A DNA stretch of 35,999 nt from Mycobacterium sp. (GCA_025963385.1 JAOPUT010000055.1:1-35999), one strand, 5' to 3'. Positions 24,666-35,529 are shown, counted from the first letter of the stretch. The notes: a model not told the origin generated them from the sequence alone. Numbers and translations: made by a program.

Positions 24666-25060
24666 CCGCGACAAGAAACGGAACCGGCACCGCAGCGCTC
24701 GTCGTCGCGATCGCCGGTCTGGTGTTCTGCTGGTCGGTCGTCGGTGGTATCGCGTGTGGTGTCGTCGCGATCATCCTCGGCCTGCTCGGCCGTGGGCGCG
24801 CCACGCGTGGTGAGGCGGACAACGGTGGAATCGCCACGGCGGGATCGGCGCTCGGCCTCGTCGCGATCGTCGTATCGGTGGCCTTCGCCGTGATCTGGGC
24901 GTACGCATGGCGGGACGCCGGCGGCACCGACTACCTGGACTGCGCGGTGCGGGCGGGCAACGACCAGAAGGCCGTCCAAGCCTGTACGGACAAGTGGTTG
25001 AACGACATTCAGGGAAGGTTCAGCATCAGTCCGTCGCGGGAGCCCCTGGGAAGTGCTTGA
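24662..25060 (+). CDS. DUF4190-like small membrane protein
   Basis: 132 residues. Two hydrophobic helices (TAALVVAIAGLVFCW, then GGIACGVVAIILGLLGRGR; and GSALGLVAIVVSVAFAVIWAY) give the DUF4190 pattern of a hairpin with a basic cytosolic turn. They are followed by a short outer domain with two cysteines (DCAVRAG, QACTDKW) that could form a disulfide. The ATG overlaps the cydC stop (ATGA), so it is translated with the cyd operon and may belong to oxidase assembly, though no function is known. The 3' end overlaps the convergent tesB gene by 35 nt. Confidence 0.8.
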   Translation: MTATRNGTGTAALVVAIAGLVFCWSVVGGIACGVVAIILGLLGRGRATRGEADNGGIATAGSALGLVAIVVSVAFAVIWAYAWRDAGGTDYLDCAVRAGNDQKAVQACTDKWLNDIQGRFSISPSREPLGSA

Positions 25061-25904
25061 CGATCCCCTCCTGAACGACGGTGGCCAGGACTCTGCCGTC
25101 GCGGTCGAAGAAGTGCCCGTTGCCGAGGCCGCGAGACTCCGCGGCCACCGGTGACGTCGTCGAGTACAGCACCCACTCGTCGAAGCGGATCGGACGGTGA
25201 AACCACACGGAGTGGTTCATCGTCACCGCGAAGATACGGTCGAAACCCCACGACAGGCCATGTGTCGTGATGATCGAGTCGAGCACCGTGGTGTCCGACG
25301 AGTAGACCAGCGCGGCGGCGTGGAGCACCGGGTCTTCGGGCATGGCGCCCTTGGCCGTCAGCCACACCCGGTTGTGGGCGAGCCTCTCCCCCTTGTCGCG
25401 CATCACCCAGGCCGGGTCGTTGGTGTAGCGCCACTCGATGGGTTTCAGCGCGGCCACGAAGAGCGGCACCGTCTGCTCGTAGCCGATCAGCAGCTCGTCG
25501 ATGCTGGGCACCGACAATGGATCCGGTACGTCGGGCACTTCCACGCCGTGCTCCAGACCGCGACCGCCGGCCAGGTGCGACACCAGTGCCGACGCCAGCA
25601 GGACGTCGCCTTGCATCACATCGACCCGCCGGTTCGCGAAGCGGCGCTCGTCGCGCAGCCGCACGACGTGGAACTCGAGATCCCGCTCGGGGTCACCGCC
25701 TGCGATGAAGTGCACCGAAAGCGTGCTCGGCGGGAGGTCGTGCTTCAGCGTGCGGCTGGCCGCGACGAAGGCCTGCGCCATCATCTGGCCGCCGAACGTC
25801 CGGATCGGGTTCTTGCTCGGGTGCGAGCCGGTGAACGTGTCGTCGTCGACACGCACGAGATCGAGGACTGCCAGCAGCTCTTCGAGGTCAGAGCGAGCCG
25901 GCAC
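25026..25904 (-). CDS. tesB: Acyl-CoA thioesterase II (TesB, double hotdog)
   Basis: 292 residues with two hotdog domains. The first has GGQMMAQAFVAASRTL and RRVDVMQGDVLLASALVSH; the second has LVYSSDTTVLDS, TMNHSVWFHRP and VVQEGIVKH. With this start the likely catalytic triad is Asp204, Thr228 and Gln278, the same numbering I recall for E. coli TesB. It hydrolyses acyl-CoA to free fatty acid and CoA in the cytosol. The GTG at 25904 has AGGGGAG just upstream. A GTG at 25931 opens the same frame but overlaps pyk and lacks a good Shine-Dalgarno. It follows pyk by 10 nt and is likely co-transcribed, as in the M. tuberculosis pykA-tesB1 pair (Rv1617-Rv1618). Confidence 0.93.
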   Translation of the reverse strand: MPARSDLEELLAVLDLVRVDDDTFTGSHPSKNPIRTFGGQMMAQAFVAASRTLKHDLPPSTLSVHFIAGGDPERDLEFHVVRLRDERRFANRRVDVMQGDVLLASALVSHLAGGRGLEHGVEVPDVPDPLSVPSIDELLIGYEQTVPLFVAALKPIEWRYTNDPAWVMRDKGERLAHNRVWLTAKGAMPEDPVLHAAALVYSSDTTVLDSIITTHGLSWGFDRIFAVTMNHSVWFHRPIRFDEWVLYSTTSPVAAESRGLGNGHFFDRDGRVLATVVQEGIVKHFPGAPATD

Positions 25905-25914
25905 GTCATCTCCC

Positions 25915-27333
25915 CTAGTGGTCGTCCTCACCGATCCGGTGGACGTGAATCATGTTGGTCGAGCCTACTGTGCCGGGGGGAGCACCGGCGACGATGACGA
26001 CGAGGTCGCCTCGTTTGTAGCGGCCGAGCTCCAGCAGCGACTCGTCGACCTGACGGATCATGCCGTCGGTGGTTTGGATGTGCGGCACGATGAACGTCTC
26101 GGTGCCCCAGGTCAGGGCGAGCTGACTGCGCACCTCGGGCAGCGGCGTGAACGCCAGCAGCGGCAGCGGCGTGTGCAGCCGCGCCAGTCGCTTGAGCGTG
26201 TCACCCGACTGCGTGAATGCGACGAGCGCCTTGGCGTCCAGCCGTTCGCCGATGTCGCGGGCGGCGTACGAGATGACGCCCCGCTTGGTGCGCGGCACGT
26301 GGGTCAGCGGCGGCGCCTCGGTCGAGTTCTCCTCGACCGCGGTGATGATGCGGGCCATCGTCTTGACCGCTTCGAGTGGATACTTGCCGACCGACGTCTC
26401 TCCCGAGAGCATCACCGCGTCGGCGCCATCGAGCACGGCGTTGGCCACGTCGGACGCCTCCGCGCGGGTCGGTCGGGAATTCTCGATCATCGACTCGAGC
26501 ATCTGCGTCGCGACGATGACCGGCTTGGCGTTCTCCCTGGCCATCTGGATGGCACGCTTCTGCACCAGAGGCACTTCCTCCAGCGGCAGTTCGACGCCGA
26601 GGTCACCGCGGGCGACCATCACGGCGTCGAACGCCAGCACGATCGCCTCGAGGTTCTCGACGGCCTCGGGCTTCTCCAGCTTGGCGATGACGGGCACCCG
26701 ACGGCCGATCTCGTCCATCACGTCGTGTACCAGTTCGATGTCCGCGGGTGAGCGCACGAACGACAGGGCGATCAGATCGACACCGAGGCGCAGGGCGAAC
26801 TTGAGGTCGTCGATGTCCTTCTCGGACAGCGCAGGCACCGACACGTTCATGCCGGGCAGCGAGAGGCCCTTGTTGTTGCTGACCTTGCCACCCTCGGTGA
26901 CGATGCAGACGACGTCGTTGCCGTCGACTTCGCTCACGGTGAGGCCGATGTTGCCGTCGTCGACGAGGAGGCGATCGCCCACCGCGGCGTCCCTGGCCAG
27001 TTCCTTGTAGGTCGTCGAGACCCGGTCGTGGGTGCCCTCGATGTCGTCGACGGTGATCCGCACCGTCTCTCCGGCGACCCAGACCGTCGGTCCGTCGGCG
27101 AACCGGCCGAGCCTGATCTTGGGTCCCTGGAGATCGGCCAGGATGCCGACGGCGCGCCCGGTCACATCCGAGGCGGCGCGAACTCTCTTGTAGGCGATTT
27201 CGTGGTCAGCGTGGTCGCCGTGGCTGAAGTTCAGCCGCGCGACGTCCATGCCCACTTCGACGAGAGCCTTGATCTGCTCGTCCGAGGACGAGGCCGGGCC
27301 CAACGTACAGACGATCTTTCCGCGTCTAGTCAC
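25915..27333 (-). CDS. pyk: Pyruvate kinase
   Basis: 472 residues. It converts phosphoenolpyruvate and ADP to pyruvate and ATP, the last step of glycolysis. Visible landmarks are KIVCTLGPASSS at the N-terminus, LNFSHGDH, the signature VIAKLEKPEAVENLE with the catalytic Lys, MVARGDLGVELP for the Mg/substrate site, and ATQMLESMIENSRPTRAE. The C-terminal allosteric domain (about 340-472) has VAFTQSGDTLKRLARLHT. The start is GTG. It lies 38 nt after gltD, in which a 9-bp direct repeat (CGATTCAGA, period 12) spans the gltD stop, and 10 nt before tesB. A gltB-gltD-pyk-tesB operon is likely. Confidence 0.97.
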   Translation of the reverse strand: MTRRGKIVCTLGPASSSDEQIKALVEVGMDVARLNFSHGDHADHEIAYKRVRAASDVTGRAVGILADLQGPKIRLGRFADGPTVWVAGETVRITVDDIEGTHDRVSTTYKELARDAAVGDRLLVDDGNIGLTVSEVDGNDVVCIVTEGGKVSNNKGLSLPGMNVSVPALSEKDIDDLKFALRLGVDLIALSFVRSPADIELVHDVMDEIGRRVPVIAKLEKPEAVENLEAIVLAFDAVMVARGDLGVELPLEEVPLVQKRAIQMARENAKPVIVATQMLESMIENSRPTRAEASDVANAVLDGADAVMLSGETSVGKYPLEAVKTMARIITAVEENSTEAPPLTHVPRTKRGVISYAARDIGERLDAKALVAFTQSGDTLKRLARLHTPLPLLAFTPLPEVRSQLALTWGTETFIVPHIQTTDGMIRQVDESLLELGRYKRGDLVVIVAGAPPGTVGSTNMIHVHRIGEDDH

Positions 27334-27371
27334 GTTGACTCAGCATAGTCGTGATCGATTCAGATGACGAT

Positions 27372-28874
27372 TCAGACGGCGGCCAGGGGAAGCGCACCGG
27401 GCCTGACCGGCGCGGGAAGGTCGGACTCCCCCATGAGGAATGCATCGACGGCGTGGGCGGCGCTGCGCCCCTCCGCGATCGCCCAGACGATCAGCGACGC
27501 CCCACGGTGAGCGTCACCACACACGAACACCCCTGGCGCATCGGTCTGCCAGTCCGAACCGCACGGCAGGGCGCCGCGCCCGTTGAGGCGCAGGCCGAGG
27601 CCGTCGAGCAACGGCATGTGCTCGACACCCTCGAACCCGATCGCCAGCAGGGCGAGGTCGCACGGCATCTCGATTTCACCGCCCACCGGGGTGATGCGCC
27701 TGCGACCGTCTTTGTCGCGTTCGACCCTCACCTCGGCGATCACCATGGCCTTGACGTGGCCCTTGTCGTCCCCGACGAACCGCTGCACGGCGACCTCGTA
27801 GTGACGCGCCCCGCCCTCGGCGTGCGCAGGCGAGGTGCGCAGCACCATCGGCCAGGTGGGCCACGGCGAACGCGAGTCATCGCGTTGCTCTGGCGGCTCG
27901 GGGTTGTAGTCCAGCTGGGTGACCGACGCTGCGCCCTGCCGGTGAGCGGTGCCGAGGCAGTCAGCGCCCGTGTCACCGCCACCGATGATCACGACGTGCT
28001 TGCCCGCCGCGGAGACCGGTGACGGACCGTCGCCTTCACACTCCTTGTTGGCGGGTACCAGATGTTCCATCGCGAGATGCACACCCTCGAGTTGGCGGCC
28101 CTCCACGTCGTTGTCGCGGGACCGCAACGCGCCGACGGCGAGCACCACGGCATCGTGCTGACGACGGAGCTGCTCGATCGACAGATCGACCCCCACCTCG
28201 CAATCGGTCACGAAACGCGTTCCCTCGGCACGCATCTGCGCCAGCCGCTGGTTCAGCGTCGCCTTCTCGAGCTTGTACTCGGGGATGCCGTAGCGCATCA
28301 GGCCACCGATCCTGTCGTCACGCTCGTAGACCGTGACGTGGTGCCCAGCGCGGGTGAGTTGTTGCGCCGCAGCGAGACCCGCCGGCCCAGACCCGACGAC
28401 GGCGACACCCTTGCCGGTCGAGATGGCCGCGGGCTGTGGCTCGATGGTGCCGTCCATCCACGCCTCGTCGACGATCGCCTGCTCGATGCGCTTGATGGTG
28501 ACGGCGCCACCGGTCTCGTTCTCGGCGATCGACAACACGCAGGCCGCCTCGCACGGCGCCGGACAGAGCCGGCCCGTGAACTCAGGGAAATTGTTGGTCG
28601 CGTGGAGCCGGTCACTCGCGGCGTCCCAGCGCCCGCGCCGCACCAGGTCGTTCCATTCGGGGATCAGGTTGCCCAGTGGACAGCCGGCAGTCCCGGAGTG
28701 GCAGAACGGTATTCCGCAGTCCATGCAGCGCCGAGCCTGCTGGGAGACCTCACCTGCACGCTCGTGCGGATCCTGTTGCTCGTACACCTCACGCCAGTCG
28801 CCGACGCGTTCGTCGACCGGTCGTTTGGCGGCCTCGACCTTGGCCACCTTCAAGAATCCGGTGGGATCAGCCAC
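27372..28874 (-). CDS. gltD: Glutamate synthase small (NADPH) subunit
   Basis: 500 residues. It takes electrons from NADPH through FAD and two 4Fe-4S clusters to the large subunit. The N-terminal cysteine motifs [18 protein letters not shown] and CPAPCEAAC are the cluster ligands. FAD site: [18 protein letters not shown] with [25 protein letters not shown] site: [21 protein letters not shown]. The C-terminal [23 protein letters not shown] is the family's closing FAD contact. The GTG start overlaps the gltB stop region by 8 nt. Confidence 0.97.
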   Translation of the reverse strand: MADPTGFLKVAKVEAAKRPVDERVGDWREVYEQQDPHERAGEVSQQARRCMDCGIPFCHSGTAGCPLGNLIPEWNDLVRRGRWDAASDRLHATNNFPEFTGRLCPAPCEAACVLSIAENETGGAVTIKRIEQAIVDEAWMDGTIEPQPAAISTGKGVAVVGSGPAGLAAAQQLTRAGHHVTVYERDDRIGGLMRYGIPEYKLEKATLNQRLAQMRAEGTRFVTDCEVGVDLSIEQLRRQHDAVVLAVGALRSRDNDVEGRQLEGVHLAMEHLVPANKECEGDGPSPVSAAGKHVVIIGGGDTGADCLGTAHRQGAASVTQLDYNPEPPEQRDDSRSPWPTWPMVLRTSPAHAEGGARHYEVAVQRFVGDDKGHVKAMVIAEVRVERDKDGRRRITPVGGEIEMPCDLALLAIGFEGVEHMPLLDGLGLRLNGRGALPCGSDWQTDAPGVFVCGDAHRGASLIVWAIAEGRSAAHAVDAFLMGESDLPAPVRPGALPLAAV

Positions 28875-31800
28875 GGGTCGCCTCCATGATCGCAGTGTCG
28901 ACGTCTCGCCCCTCGGCCTTGGCCATCCGGGTCGCTTGCAGGACCTTCTCGTAATCGGTCGGCATGATCTTGGTGAACTGCGCGCTGCGCCTTGGCCAGT
29001 CGGACAGCAGCGAGCGCGCCACGGTGCTTCCGGTGTGGCGCCCGTGCTGTGTGACCACGTTGTGCAACCACGTCAGGTCCTCGGCCTCGAGACGTTGCAA
29101 CTCCACCATTTCGGAATTCACCTTCGCCGGATCCAGCCCGAGCACGAACGCGATGCCACCCGACATGCCCGCCGCCATGTTGCGGCCGGTCGGACCGAGC
29201 ACCACGACCCGTCCGCCCGTCATGTACTCGCACGCGTGGTCGCCGACCCCCTCGACGACGGCCAGGGCCCCCGAGTTGCGCGCACAGAACCGTTCACCGA
29301 CCCGACCCCGCAGGAACACCTCGCCCGACGTCGCCCCGAAGAGCAGTGTGTTGCCTGCGATGACGTTGTCCTCCGGGAGGAACAGCACGTCGTCGTCGGG
29401 TTTGACGATCACCCGACCACCCGACAGCCCCTTGCCGACGTAGTCGTTGGCGTCGCCGACGAGTTCCAGGGTGACACCGGGAGGCAGGAACGCCCCGATC
29501 GACTGCCCGGCGGACCCCGTCAGCGTGACGTGGATCGTGTCGTCTGGAAGCCCCTGCGCACCGTACCGACGGGTCACCTCCGACCCGAGAAGGGTGCCGA
29601 CGGTGCGGTTCACGTTGCGGACGGGTAGCTCGAGACGCACCGGGTGGGCATCTTCGAGTGCGCCCTCGGCAAGCGCGATGAGTGTCTGGTCCAGGGCGTG
29701 CTGGAGGCCGTGGTCCTGGTCGCGCAGCTTGCGTCGCTGGGTCAGCTTGGCCCCATGCGCGTCCCTCGGCATCGCGAAGATGGGAGACAGGTCGAGCCCG
29801 CGGCTCTTCCAGTGCGCGACACCGGGTGCCGTGTCCAGCAGCTCAGCCCTGCCGACGGCCTCGTCTATGCTGCGGAAGCCCAACTGCGCCAAGTACTTTC
29901 GGATGTCCTCGGCGATGAAGCGGAAGAAGTTCTCCACGAACTCGGGCTTGCCGTTGAACCGCGCCCGCAGCTCCGGGTTCTGCGTGGCAACCCCGACTGG
30001 GCACGTGTCGAGGTGGCAGACGCGCATCATGATGCAGCCCGCGACGACCAAGGGCGCCGTCGCGAAGCCGTATTCCTCGGCGCCGAGCAGCATCGCGACG
30101 ATGACGTCACGCGCCGTGCGCATTCCGCCGTCGCACTGGACGGTGATCCTGTCGCGCAGGCCGTTGAGCACCAGAGTCTGCTGGGTGTCCGCGAGCCCGA
30201 TCTCCCACGGCGCCCCGGCGTGCTTGAGCGACGTCAGTGGTGCGGCGCCGGTACCTCCGTCGTAGCCGGAGATCAGCACGACGTCGGCGTGTGCCTTCGA
30301 CACCCCCGCCGCGACGGTGCCCACGCCCACCGAGCTGACCAGCTTGACGTGGATGCGGGCCTCGGAGTTGGCGTTCTTCAGGTCGTGGATCAGCTGTGCC
30401 AGATCCTCGATCGAGTAGATGTCGTGGTGCGGCGGCGGCGAGATCAACCCGACACCCGGCGTCGAGTGGCGCGTCTTGGCGATGTTCGGATAGACCTTGT
30501 AACCCGGGAGCTGGCCGCCCTCACCGGGTTTGGCGCCCTGGGCCATCTTGATCTGGAGGTCCGTGGCGTTGACGAGGTAGTCGCTCGTCACCCCGAAGCG
30601 GCCGGACGCCACTTGCTTGACCGCGCTGCGCCGGCGCGGGTCGTACAGCCGGTCGACGTCCTCACCGCCTTCGCCCGAGTTCGATCGGCCGCCAAGCGCA
30701 TTCATGGCGATCGCCATCGTCTCGTGCGCCTCGGCGGAGATGGATCCGTAGCTCATGGCCCCCGTGTTGAACCGCGTCATGATCGACTCGGCCTGCTCCA
30801 CCTCGTCGAGTGGTACGGGTTCACGAACCCCCGACTTGAACTCGAACAACCCGCGCAGGGCGCCACCGTCACGCGAGAGCCGGTTCACCTCGTCGGAATA
30901 CTGCTGGAACACCTCGTGGCGACCGGTGCGCGTCGAATGTTGGAGGAGGAAGACGACTTCCGGAGTGAACAGGTGAAGCTCACCTTCCCGCCGGAAGGCA
31001 TACTCCCCGCCCACCTCGAGGCGTCGGTGGACGCGTTCGGTGGGGTTCTCGGGGTAGGCCCGTCGGTGGCGCAGCTTCACCTCCTCGGCGAGGACGTCGA
31101 GTCCGACGCCGCCGAGTTGGGTGGGGGTTCCCGTGAGGTACTCGTCGACGACGTCGCGATCGAGACCGATCGCCTCGAACGCCTGCGCGGCCGTATACGA
31201 CGCGACCGTCGAGATGCCCATCTTGCTCATCACCTTCATGACGCCCTTGCCCAGCGCCTTGAGGTAGTTGCGCACCGCGGTCGACGGCTCGATGCCCGTC
31301 AGCTCACCCTCGCGAATCAGGTCCTCGATGGATTCGAAGGCCAGATACGGGTTGACGGCGGCGGCGCCGAAGCCGATGAGCATGGCGATGTGGTGCACCT
31401 CGCGAGCGTCACCGCTCTCGACGACCAACGCGACGGTCGTGCGCTCCTTGGTGCGGACGAGGTGGTGATGCACCGCCGACACGGCAAGCAGTGACGGGAT
31501 CGGCGCCTTGGTGTGGTCGGAGTCGCGGTCCGAGATGACGAGGGTGCGGTAGCCCTTCGCAATCGCCTCGCACGCGCGGATGCGCAGATCCTCGAGTGCG
31601 TCCGCCAGACCTTCGCCGCCGCGCTCGACGTCGTAGAGCGCCCGCAGCACCTTCGTCTTCAGTCCGGGCTGCTCACCGTCGGCATTGATGTGGACGATCT
31701 TGTTGAGCTCGTCGTTGTCGAGGACGGGCCACTTCAGCACGATCTGGCGACAGGATGCGGCGGTGGGTTCCAACAGGTTGTGTTCGGGACCCATCACCCG

Positions 31801-33435
31801 CGACATCGACGTGACGACCTCCTCGCGGATGGCGTCCAGCGGCGGATTCGTCACCTGTGCGAAGAGTTCGACGAAGTAGTCGTAGAGAAGTCGGGACCGC
31901 TCGGACAGGACCGCCGCGGGCGTATCGGTGCCCATGGAGCCAAGGGGTTCGGCACCCGATGCGGCCATCGGCGTCAACATGATCCGCAGCTCTTCCTCGG
32001 TGTAGCCGAAGGAGATCTGCCGTCGCACCACCGAATCGTGGTTGGGCTGTACCCGCACCCGTTCCGGAAGGGTGGCCAGGTCGAGGAGCCCTGCGTGCAG
32101 CCACTCGCCGTAGGGTTCCGCGGCGGCCAGGTCCTCCTTGATCTCGTCGTCGGAGACGATGCGCCCGGCCGCGGTGTCGATCAGGAACATCTTGCCGGGC
32201 TCGAGCCGACCCCTGGCGACGATCTCGGCCGACGGTACGTCGAGGACGCCGCTCTCACTGGCCAGGATGACCCGGTCGTCGAGGGTGCGCCACCAGCGAC
32301 CCGGCCGTAAACCGTTGCGGTCCAACACCGCCCCGACGACCGTGCCATCGGTGAACGTCACACAGGCGGGGCCGTCCCACGGTTCCATCAACGAGGCGTG
32401 GAACTGCCAGAACGCCCGTCGCGCGGGATCCATGTCGACGTTGTTCTCCCACGCCTCGGGGATCATCATCAGGACTGCCTGCGGGAGGCTCCTGCCGCCG
32501 AGGTGCAGCAACTCGAGGACCTGGTCGAACGATGCCGAGTCGGACGCTTCTGGGGTGCAAATCGGCGACAGCCGCGCCAGGTCACCGGGGATCTGGGCGC
32601 TTGCCAGCATGGCCTCGCGCGCGTGCATGCGGTTGCGGTTGCCGCGGACGGTGTTGATCTCGCCGTTGTGGGCGACGAAGCGGAAGGGGTGCGCCAACGG
32701 CCAGGACGGAAAGGTGTTGGTCGAGAAACGGCTGTGTACGATCGCGATGGCGCTCTGACACCGCTCGTCGCGCAGATCCGAAAAGAACTGCGGCAGTTGC
32801 ATCGTCGTCAACATGCCCTTGTAGGCGATGGTCCGACTGGACAGGGAGGCGAAGTAGACCCGGGTCTCGTCGGGGCCCTGTTCGGCAAGCTTGCGTACGG
32901 GGTACACGCGACGGTCGAGGTCGATGCCGCCAGGCCTGCTGCCGTTGCGTTCCGGTGCGGCCACGAACAACTGCGCCATGTACGGCATACAACCCAGGGC
33001 CGTCATGCCGACGCCTGCGCCATCCGGATCGACCGGAACTTCCCGCCAGCCAAGGACTTCCAGCCCCTCGTCGTCGGCGATCGACTCGATGCGGGTGCGC
33101 GCCGCCGCGCGGGCGACCGGATCCTGCGGCAGGAAGCAGATCCCCGCTGCAAACGTGTTGGCGCCCTGGGAAGTTGGTGGTGGCAGCTCGAAGTCGACGA
33201 CCTCGGAGAGCAGCTCCACCGGCAACTGCAGGAGGATTCCCGCACCGTCGCCGCTGTTGGGCTCGGCACCGGCAGCTCCGCGGTGCTCGAGGTGCTCCAA
33301 CGCCGTCAGGCCATCGCTGACGATCGAATGAGATCGACGCCCCTTGATGTCCGTGACCATCGCCACGCCACAGGAATCAGCCTCGTTCTCAGGGTCATAC
33401 AGACCCTGAGCTTCAGGCAACGCCGAGAACAGCAC
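28867..33435 (-). CDS. gltB: Glutamate synthase large subunit
   Basis: About 1522 residues. It makes two glutamates from glutamine and 2-oxoglutarate. The N-terminal glutaminase domain begins after a propeptide of about 21 residues at Cys22 (ADSCGVAMV), with [18 protein letters not shown] following. The FMN/synthase domain has [36 protein letters not shown] and [12 protein letters not shown]. The 3Fe-4S ligands [15 protein letters not shown] lie near 1134-1148. The C-terminal GXGXG beta-helix domain is present ([28 protein letters not shown]). The GTG at 33435 is preferred because GGAGG lies 8 nt upstream; a GTG at 33444 overlaps that site. A hairpin abuts the Shine-Dalgarno. In M. tuberculosis gltBD lies elsewhere, so the link to pyk is a lineage feature. 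Confidence 0.97.
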   Translation of the reverse strand: MLFSALPEAQGLYDPENEADSCGVAMVTDIKGRRSHSIVSDGLTALEHLEHRGAAGAEPNSGDGAGILLQLPVELLSEVVDFELPPPTSQGANTFAAGICFLPQDPVARAAARTRIESIADDEGLEVLGWREVPVDPDGAGVGMTALGCMPYMAQLFVAAPERNGSRPGGIDLDRRVYPVRKLAEQGPDETRVYFASLSSRTIAYKGMLTTMQLPQFFSDLRDERCQSAIAIVHSRFSTNTFPSWPLAHPFRFVAHNGEINTVRGNRNRMHAREAMLASAQIPGDLARLSPICTPEASDSASFDQVLELLHLGGRSLPQAVLMMIPEAWENNVDMDPARRAFWQFHASLMEPWDGPACVTFTDGTVVGAVLDRNGLRPGRWWRTLDDRVILASESGVLDVPSAEIVARGRLEPGKMFLIDTAAGRIVSDDEIKEDLAAAEPYGEWLHAGLLDLATLPERVRVQPNHDSVVRRQISFGYTEEELRIMLTPMAASGAEPLGSMGTDTPAAVLSERSRLLYDYFVELFAQVTNPPLDAIREEVVTSMSRVMGPEHNLLEPTAASCRQIVLKWPVLDNDELNKIVHINADGEQPGLKTKVLRALYDVERGGEGLADALEDLRIRACEAIAKGYRTLVISDRDSDHTKAPIPSLLAVSAVHHHLVRTKERTTVALVVESGDAREVHHIAMLIGFGAAAVNPYLAFESIEDLIREGELTGIEPSTAVRNYLKALGKGVMKVMSKMGISTVASYTAAQAFEAIGLDRDVVDEYLTGTPTQLGGVGLDVLAEEVKLRHRRAYPENPTERVHRRLEVGGEYAFRREGELHLFTPEVVFLLQHSTRTGRHEVFQQYSDEVNRLSRDGGALRGLFEFKSGVREPVPLDEVEQAESIMTRFNTGAMSYGSISAEAHETMAIAMNALGGRSNSGEGGEDVDRLYDPRRRSAVKQVASGRFGVTSDYLVNATDLQIKMAQGAKPGEGGQLPGYKVYPNIAKTRHSTPGVGLISPPPHHDIYSIEDLAQLIHDLKNANSEARIHVKLVSSVGVGTVAAGVSKAHADVVLISGYDGGTGAAPLTSLKHAGAPWEIGLADTQQTLVLNGLRDRITVQCDGGMRTARDVIVAMLLGAEEYGFATAPLVVAGCIMMRVCHLDTCPVGVATQNPELRARFNGKPEFVENFFRFIAEDIRKYLAQLGFRSIDEAVGRAELLDTAPGVAHWKSRGLDLSPIFAMPRDAHGAKLTQRRKLRDQDHGLQHALDQTLIALAEGALEDAHPVRLELPVRNVNRTVGTLLGSEVTRRYGAQGLPDDTIHVTLTGSAGQSIGAFLPPGVTLELVGDANDYVGKGLSGGRVIVKPDDDVLFLPEDNVIAGNTLLFGATSGEVFLRGRVGERFCARNSGALAVVEGVGDHACEYMTGGRVVVLGPTGRNMAAGMSGGIAFVLGLDPAKVNSEMVELQRLEAEDLTWLHNVVTQHGRHTGSTVARSLLSDWPRRSAQFTKIMPTDYEKVLQATRMAKAEGRDVDTAIMEATRG

Positions 33436-33448
33436 TCGTAGCACCTCC

Positions 33449-33479
33449 GCAGTCCGTCGAAATTTGGGGACGGGACTGC
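33449..33479 (-). promoter_or_regulatory. Leader hairpin abutting the gltB ribosome-binding site
   Basis: On the minus strand GCAGTCCCGTC and GACGGACTGC pair over 10 bp with one bulged C around a 10-nt AT-rich loop. The stem ends exactly where the gltB GGAGG (33444-33448) begins. It could affect ribosome access or leader stability; no peptide or known riboswitch is recognised. Confidence 0.4.
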
Positions 33480-33518
33480 AGCGGCCCGAAAGCCGAGTGT
33501 ATCAGCGGAGCTGCACAG

Positions 33519-33947
33519 CTACCCGGCGATAAGTGTCGGGACCAGCGGGAACCCGGGCAGATTCCGGATCACCGTCCAGGTCACCGCGGCCACGGTGAGG
33601 ACCGCCACGGCATACCTGGGCATCAGTTTGTGCCCACCCAGCCACCGCACGATCAACCACGATGCGAGCACTGGAAGGGCGACCAGCATGAAGGCGTTGT
33701 CCATCACGGCTGCACTCAAGTCGCCGTGCAGGAGGTCGTGGGTCATCCGCAGACCGCCGCAGCCGGGGCAGTTCCAGCCGGTCAGCAGGTGGAAGGGGCA
33801 GGCGGGGAAGCCGAATCCCGGCGCATGCGGATCGCGCAACCCGATGTAGGTGAGCGCGCCGGCAAACACCGCGGCCGTCCCCAGCGCGGAGTACGTGGCG
33901 CCCCTGCGACGGGTGGTGTGACCGGGTTCCATCACGTCGTCCAGCAT
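33519..33947 (-). CDS. DUF2752 membrane protein
   Basis: 142 residues. The diagnostic motif is FPACPFHLLTGWNCPGCGGLRMTHDLLHGD with its CPxCG core, flanked by hydrophobic helices: one before it (AALGTAAVFAGALTYIGL region) and two after (NAFMLVALPVLASWLIVRWL and YAVAVLTVAAVTWTVI). The ATG at 33947 lies after the stop of the DUF222/HNH gene. A start at 33986 would overlap that gene, and an ATG at 33932 is also possible; none has a strong Shine-Dalgarno. The counterpart near M. tuberculosis pykA is probably Rv1616. The paired cysteines might bind a metal or form a disulfide. Function unknown. Confidence 0.85.
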   Translation of the reverse strand: MLDDVMEPGHTTRRRGATYSALGTAAVFAGALTYIGLRDPHAPGFGFPACPFHLLTGWNCPGCGGLRMTHDLLHGDLSAAVMDNAFMLVALPVLASWLIVRWLGGHKLMPRYAVAVLTVAAVTWTVIRNLPGFPLVPTLIAG

Positions 33948-33963
33948 GCCAGATCGACGCGGC

Positions 33964-35436
33964 TCAGAAGGGCGGTGGCTCGTCATCCCTGACGAGGCAT
34001 TGACGGCGTTGCGCCTCTTCGAAGGCGATGCGTTCCTCGTTGCGTCGCCGCTCCGCGGTGCGACGCTGGGCCGCCTCGTCGGCGCGAGTGAGTCGGCGGC
34101 GGGGCATCATCACGTCACGCCGGGCATGCGGTGCGACCGTCTCGCGGGACGGCAGGACGAGCTCGCCCGTCGACTGCGCCAGCGCGGGAAAGTAGAGCGA
34201 ACCGCCGGGTTTGGTCGTGTAGACGTGACCCGTCGGTGTGACCCACTCAACGGTGCCATCGGGCAACTGGCGGTCGGACCACCCCAAGAGGCCGCAGAGG
34301 AAGGTCTTCAACAAGTGATGTTTGCGGCACAGACATTTGAGGTTCGACGGATGAGTGCATCCCAGCGGGTACGGAACCGTGTGATCGATGTCGCAGTTCA
34401 CCGCCGAGACATTGCAACCGGCAAATCTGCAGAAGAGGTCCCGGTTGCGGACGAACTCGGCCAGCGCGGCCGACGGACCGTAGTTGGGCTCGGCCGCCAC
34501 ATTCGCCGGGATGACCAACGGCTTGCTACGGGCGCCTCCCTCGGCGAGCTCACGCAGCGTCTGGGCCGCAATGGGTCCAAATCCGCCGACGAATCCTGGC
34601 GCGGCCCCATCTCCATCGACGGTCGAGGATTCGGCTAGAACGTGAATCACGATGTCACGCGCGGGTTTTGCCGATTCGCCCTGGCAGTCCTCGGCGCCGC
34701 ACTTGCACACCATCCGGTCCATGCGATCCGCCAGTGCGCGGACGGCGTCGGCACGGAGTTGGGCCTTGGTCCGCGGGTCGTTGGGGCACACCGTCGCGGC
34801 TAGTTCGTCGATCCTGTTGTCGAAGACGATGGCGTCGTTGACGTGCACGTTGCCCCAAATGCCTGCCATGCCCTGGCTGGATGATCGGACGTCGAGGTAG
34901 CGGTTGTCAGTGGGCTCTTTCGGCTCGGGCACTCCGGCGGGGTCGAACCGAGCGATCCACGAGTCGATGTACTCGGCGATCTTCCGCCTCGAGTACTTCG
35001 TCCACTTCGGCGCCCGGAGTGCCAGTTCGGCGTCCACCCTGGCCATCGTGTCTTCGTCTTCGATCAGCTCCGTACGGTTGACGAGCGCATAGACCATGGG
35101 CATGTCGATGTCACCCGCCGCGAACACCGCCGCGACCGCAGGCAGGCGATCTCGCAGCGCCTCTGCGACCCCGATCAGGCCCCCGGCCCGCGCTGCCGTT
35201 ATGCCCAGCGCAGCCGACACCTCGGCCGCGACCGCATCTCGGGTGTCGACGGCGTGATACTCGCGCTCCTCGTCCTCCGCTTGTCTCTTACGCCGGTCCC
35301 ACAAATCGGCGATGGCGGCGAGATTCCGGGCTTGACTCGCGGACACGAGCCGCGACGTGGACGTGATCGCATCGACGAGCGCACCGTCACCCACGGCGGT
35401 GACGACCGCCAGGTCGGATGGATCGCTGTCGAACAT
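33964..35436 (-). CDS. DUF222/HNH protein (13E12 repeat family)
   Basis: 490 residues. The N-terminal DUF222 region (about 20-300) is helical; MVYALVNRTELIEDEDTMARVDAELA is typical. The C-terminal HNH nuclease motif lies near 335-375: FCRFAGCNVSAVNCDIDHTVPY, then THPSNLKCLCRKHHLLKTF, with four Cys as zinc ligands and catalytic His residues intact. A basic tail rich in RRR follows. The family corresponds to the mycobacterial REP13E12 proteins, which occur in many copies per genome, some within mobile units and prophage attachment sites. The start ATG has GGGAG upstream. No flanking repeats or partner genes are visible here. Biological role not established. Confidence 0.9.
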   Translation of the reverse strand: MFDSDPSDLAVVTAVGDGALVDAITSTSRLVSASQARNLAAIADLWDRRKRQAEDEEREYHAVDTRDAVAAEVSAALGITAARAGGLIGVAEALRDRLPAVAAVFAAGDIDMPMVYALVNRTELIEDEDTMARVDAELALRAPKWTKYSRRKIAEYIDSWIARFDPAGVPEPKEPTDNRYLDVRSSSQGMAGIWGNVHVNDAIVFDNRIDELAATVCPNDPRTKAQLRADAVRALADRMDRMVCKCGAEDCQGESAKPARDIVIHVLAESSTVDGDGAAPGFVGGFGPIAAQTLRELAEGGARSKPLVIPANVAAEPNYGPSAALAEFVRNRDLFCRFAGCNVSAVNCDIDHTVPYPLGCTHPSNLKCLCRKHHLLKTFLCGLLGWSDRQLPDGTVEWVTPTGHVYTTKPGGSLYFPALAQSTGELVLPSRETVAPHARRDVMMPRRRLTRADEAAQRRTAERRRNEERIAFEEAQRRQCLVRDDEPPPF

Positions 35437-35529
35437 GTATTCGATTCTCCCCCGCTTGGGCGGGCGACGGGAGAAGCGAGACGCAATCTGTGGATCAAGT
35501 CGCGACTGTGGATAACTCCACGGGAGTGC

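Noticed and set aside
33964..35436. Restriction or defence system built on the HNH protein
   Set aside because: DUF222/HNH 13E12 proteins are common multicopy mycobacterial genes; no methylase, helicase or other defence partner lies nearby.
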